From: G965237725 sp965237725
Lineage (GTDB): Bacteria; Pseudomonadota; Gammaproteobacteria; Arenicellales; Poriferihabitantaceae
Direction of reading: 5' to 3'
Assembly: GCA_965237725.1 (NCBI GenBank)
Contig: OZ250151.1
Span: 2,604,001-2,668,000 of the forward strand
DNA length: 64,000 nt
Part shown: positions 63,408-64,000 of the stretch, piece by piece
Position numbering within the stretch: position 1 is the stretch's first letter
Layout: every line of letters starts with the position of its first letter
Notes under the pieces: generated by a model
Databases searched by the model: none
What the model saw: the letters and a program-made list of their open reading frames with translations, nothing else
What the model was told of the DNA's origin: nothing
Translations under genes and position numbers: made by a program

Positions 63408-64000
63408 ATGGCAGAAGAATTAATCTGGACTGTACTTCCGAATGGTCGTCACAACGGTAAACTCCGTGCCACCCTATATTTATCTCCACGCTTGTCCGGC
63501 GGAAATAAGCTGGACGAGTTTGATATTATGCGTTCCTGGCCTGAGCAACTGGTTGACGGCGAGGGGAAATGGAAAGTGGCGTTCAATCTAAATTTTTCAG
63601 GCCAAATCATTGCTGCCAAACCCTATCGACAAAAAGACGGGCCACGGAAAAACTATCGCCCTGATTCAGAATTATGGTCCGCACTTTTGCCAGGGGACAC
63701 CTTTGTCAATGATTTTAGTTTCAAAGATTTGTCGACCCGCCGCATTCACAGTTTTCCAACACTGAACATCAAATCACTCATCGATTTACAATACAAGGGC
63801 GCAGCAAGAATTTCTCCTACCGAATTGCCCGAAACAAAAACCTTATTAAAAGATGCGAAGCTAAGAGAAATTTCTTTGTTCCAACCCATACAGCTTGAAG
63901 AAGGCGCGGAGCCAACACTGTTTGCACCTGGTGGTGAGGTTAAGGATTATGGTGAAGTGGCACGATCTGAAAGCAATAGACTCGGAAGGGTTGTTAGCGC
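63408..64000 (+). CDS. Unknown protein adjacent to the giant Tat protein (partial)
   Basis: A reading frame starts with ATG at 63408-63410, ten bases after the giant protein's stop, and is open to the window edge (197 residues seen). It begins MAEELIWTVLPNGRHNGKLR, with LYLSPRLSG after it, and has no signal peptide. Coupling and unknown status of both suggest a two-component unit. No family is recognised from the visible part; its full length lies outside. Confidence 0.7.
   Translation, partial: MAEELIWTVLPNGRHNGKLRATLYLSPRLSGGNKLDEFDIMRSWPEQLVDGEGKWKVAFNLNFSGQIIAAKPYRQKDGPRKNYRPDSELWSALLPGDTFVNDFSFKDLSTRRIHSFPTLNIKSLIDLQYKGAARISPTELPETKTLLKDAKLREISLFQPIQLEEGAEPTLFAPGGEVKDYGEVARSESNRLGRVVS

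Overview
The window reads as chromosomal DNA of a gammaproteobacterium, probably marine and heterotrophic, in a draft or metagenome-type contig. The evidence is gene content and order. There is a pepA-holC-valS series divergent from lptF-lptG, and argH divergent from an algZ/algR-type pair. An lptM-type lipoprotein precedes lysA, YcgL, DUF1820, DUF2909 and DUF2970 proteins are present, and there is an aa3-type cytochrome oxidase locus. Base composition is moderate. Several dispersed palindromic repeats and one MITE-like element sit between genes. No rRNA, tRNA or CRISPR array was seen.

Layout. Positions 1-1.8 kb: the N-terminus of an MttB-family methyltransferase running off the left edge, a parDE toxin-antitoxin pair whose toxin has an in-frame stop near its start, and an orphan ParA ATPase. 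Positions 1.8-8.5 kb: a catabolic-looking group (membrane desaturase/hydroxylase, enolase-superfamily dehydratase, class II aldolase, 3-hydroxyisobutyrate-dehydrogenase-like enzyme, LysR regulator, phytanoyl-CoA-dioxygenase-like oxygenase, TIM-barrel isomerase, small ABM-fold protein) whose substrate cannot be read from the sequence. Positions 8.6-11.2 kb: three unusual proteins, including a beta-rich exported protein ending in a DUF4329 (JAB-like) domain and a divergent thiamine-pyrophosphokinase-like protein. Positions 11.2-18.6 kb: housekeeping genes (aroE, 5'-nucleotidase, lysA, lptM, argH) and the algZR two-component pair, with a candidate small RNA between argH and algZ. Positions 18.7-27.7 kb: an NlpC/P60 lipoprotein and the cytochrome c oxidase locus (coxBA, a 32-residue membrane peptide, ctaG, coxC, SURF1, an Sco-like protein, ctaB, small accessory proteins).

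Positions 28-37.5 kb: mixed housekeeping genes (2-hydroxyacid dehydrogenase, PuuD-like membrane protein, DksA-type protein, msrA, dacB, gltA, ycgL, rhomboid). Positions 37.5-41 kb: the most striking feature, a T-box riboswitch with an AUC (isoleucine) specifier, a perfect T-box core and an intrinsic terminator, directly upstream of a type-2 isoleucyl-tRNA synthetase. T-boxes belong mainly to Gram-positive bacteria, so this looks like an imported regulatory and synthetase cassette. Positions 41-47 kb: five exopolysaccharide precursor and transferase genes (gmd, manC, UDP-glucuronate epimerase, GT2, nucleotide-sugar dehydrogenase) in a tightly coupled operon. Positions 47-54.7 kb: valS, holC, pepA and lptFG. 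Positions 54.8-58.3 kb: a MITE-like element, a beta-hydroxyacid dehydrogenase, an MscS channel, a HAD hydrolase and a small exported protein. Positions 58.8-64 kb: a 1530-residue Tat-exported protein of unknown function followed closely by a second unknown gene that runs off the right edge.

Functional links: the oxidase genes form two minus-strand runs that together provide the catalytic subunits, copper insertion and heme O synthesis. The gmd-to-dehydrogenase operon makes GDP- and UDP-linked sugars for a surface polymer. The T-box would couple ileS expression to the charging of tRNA-Ile.
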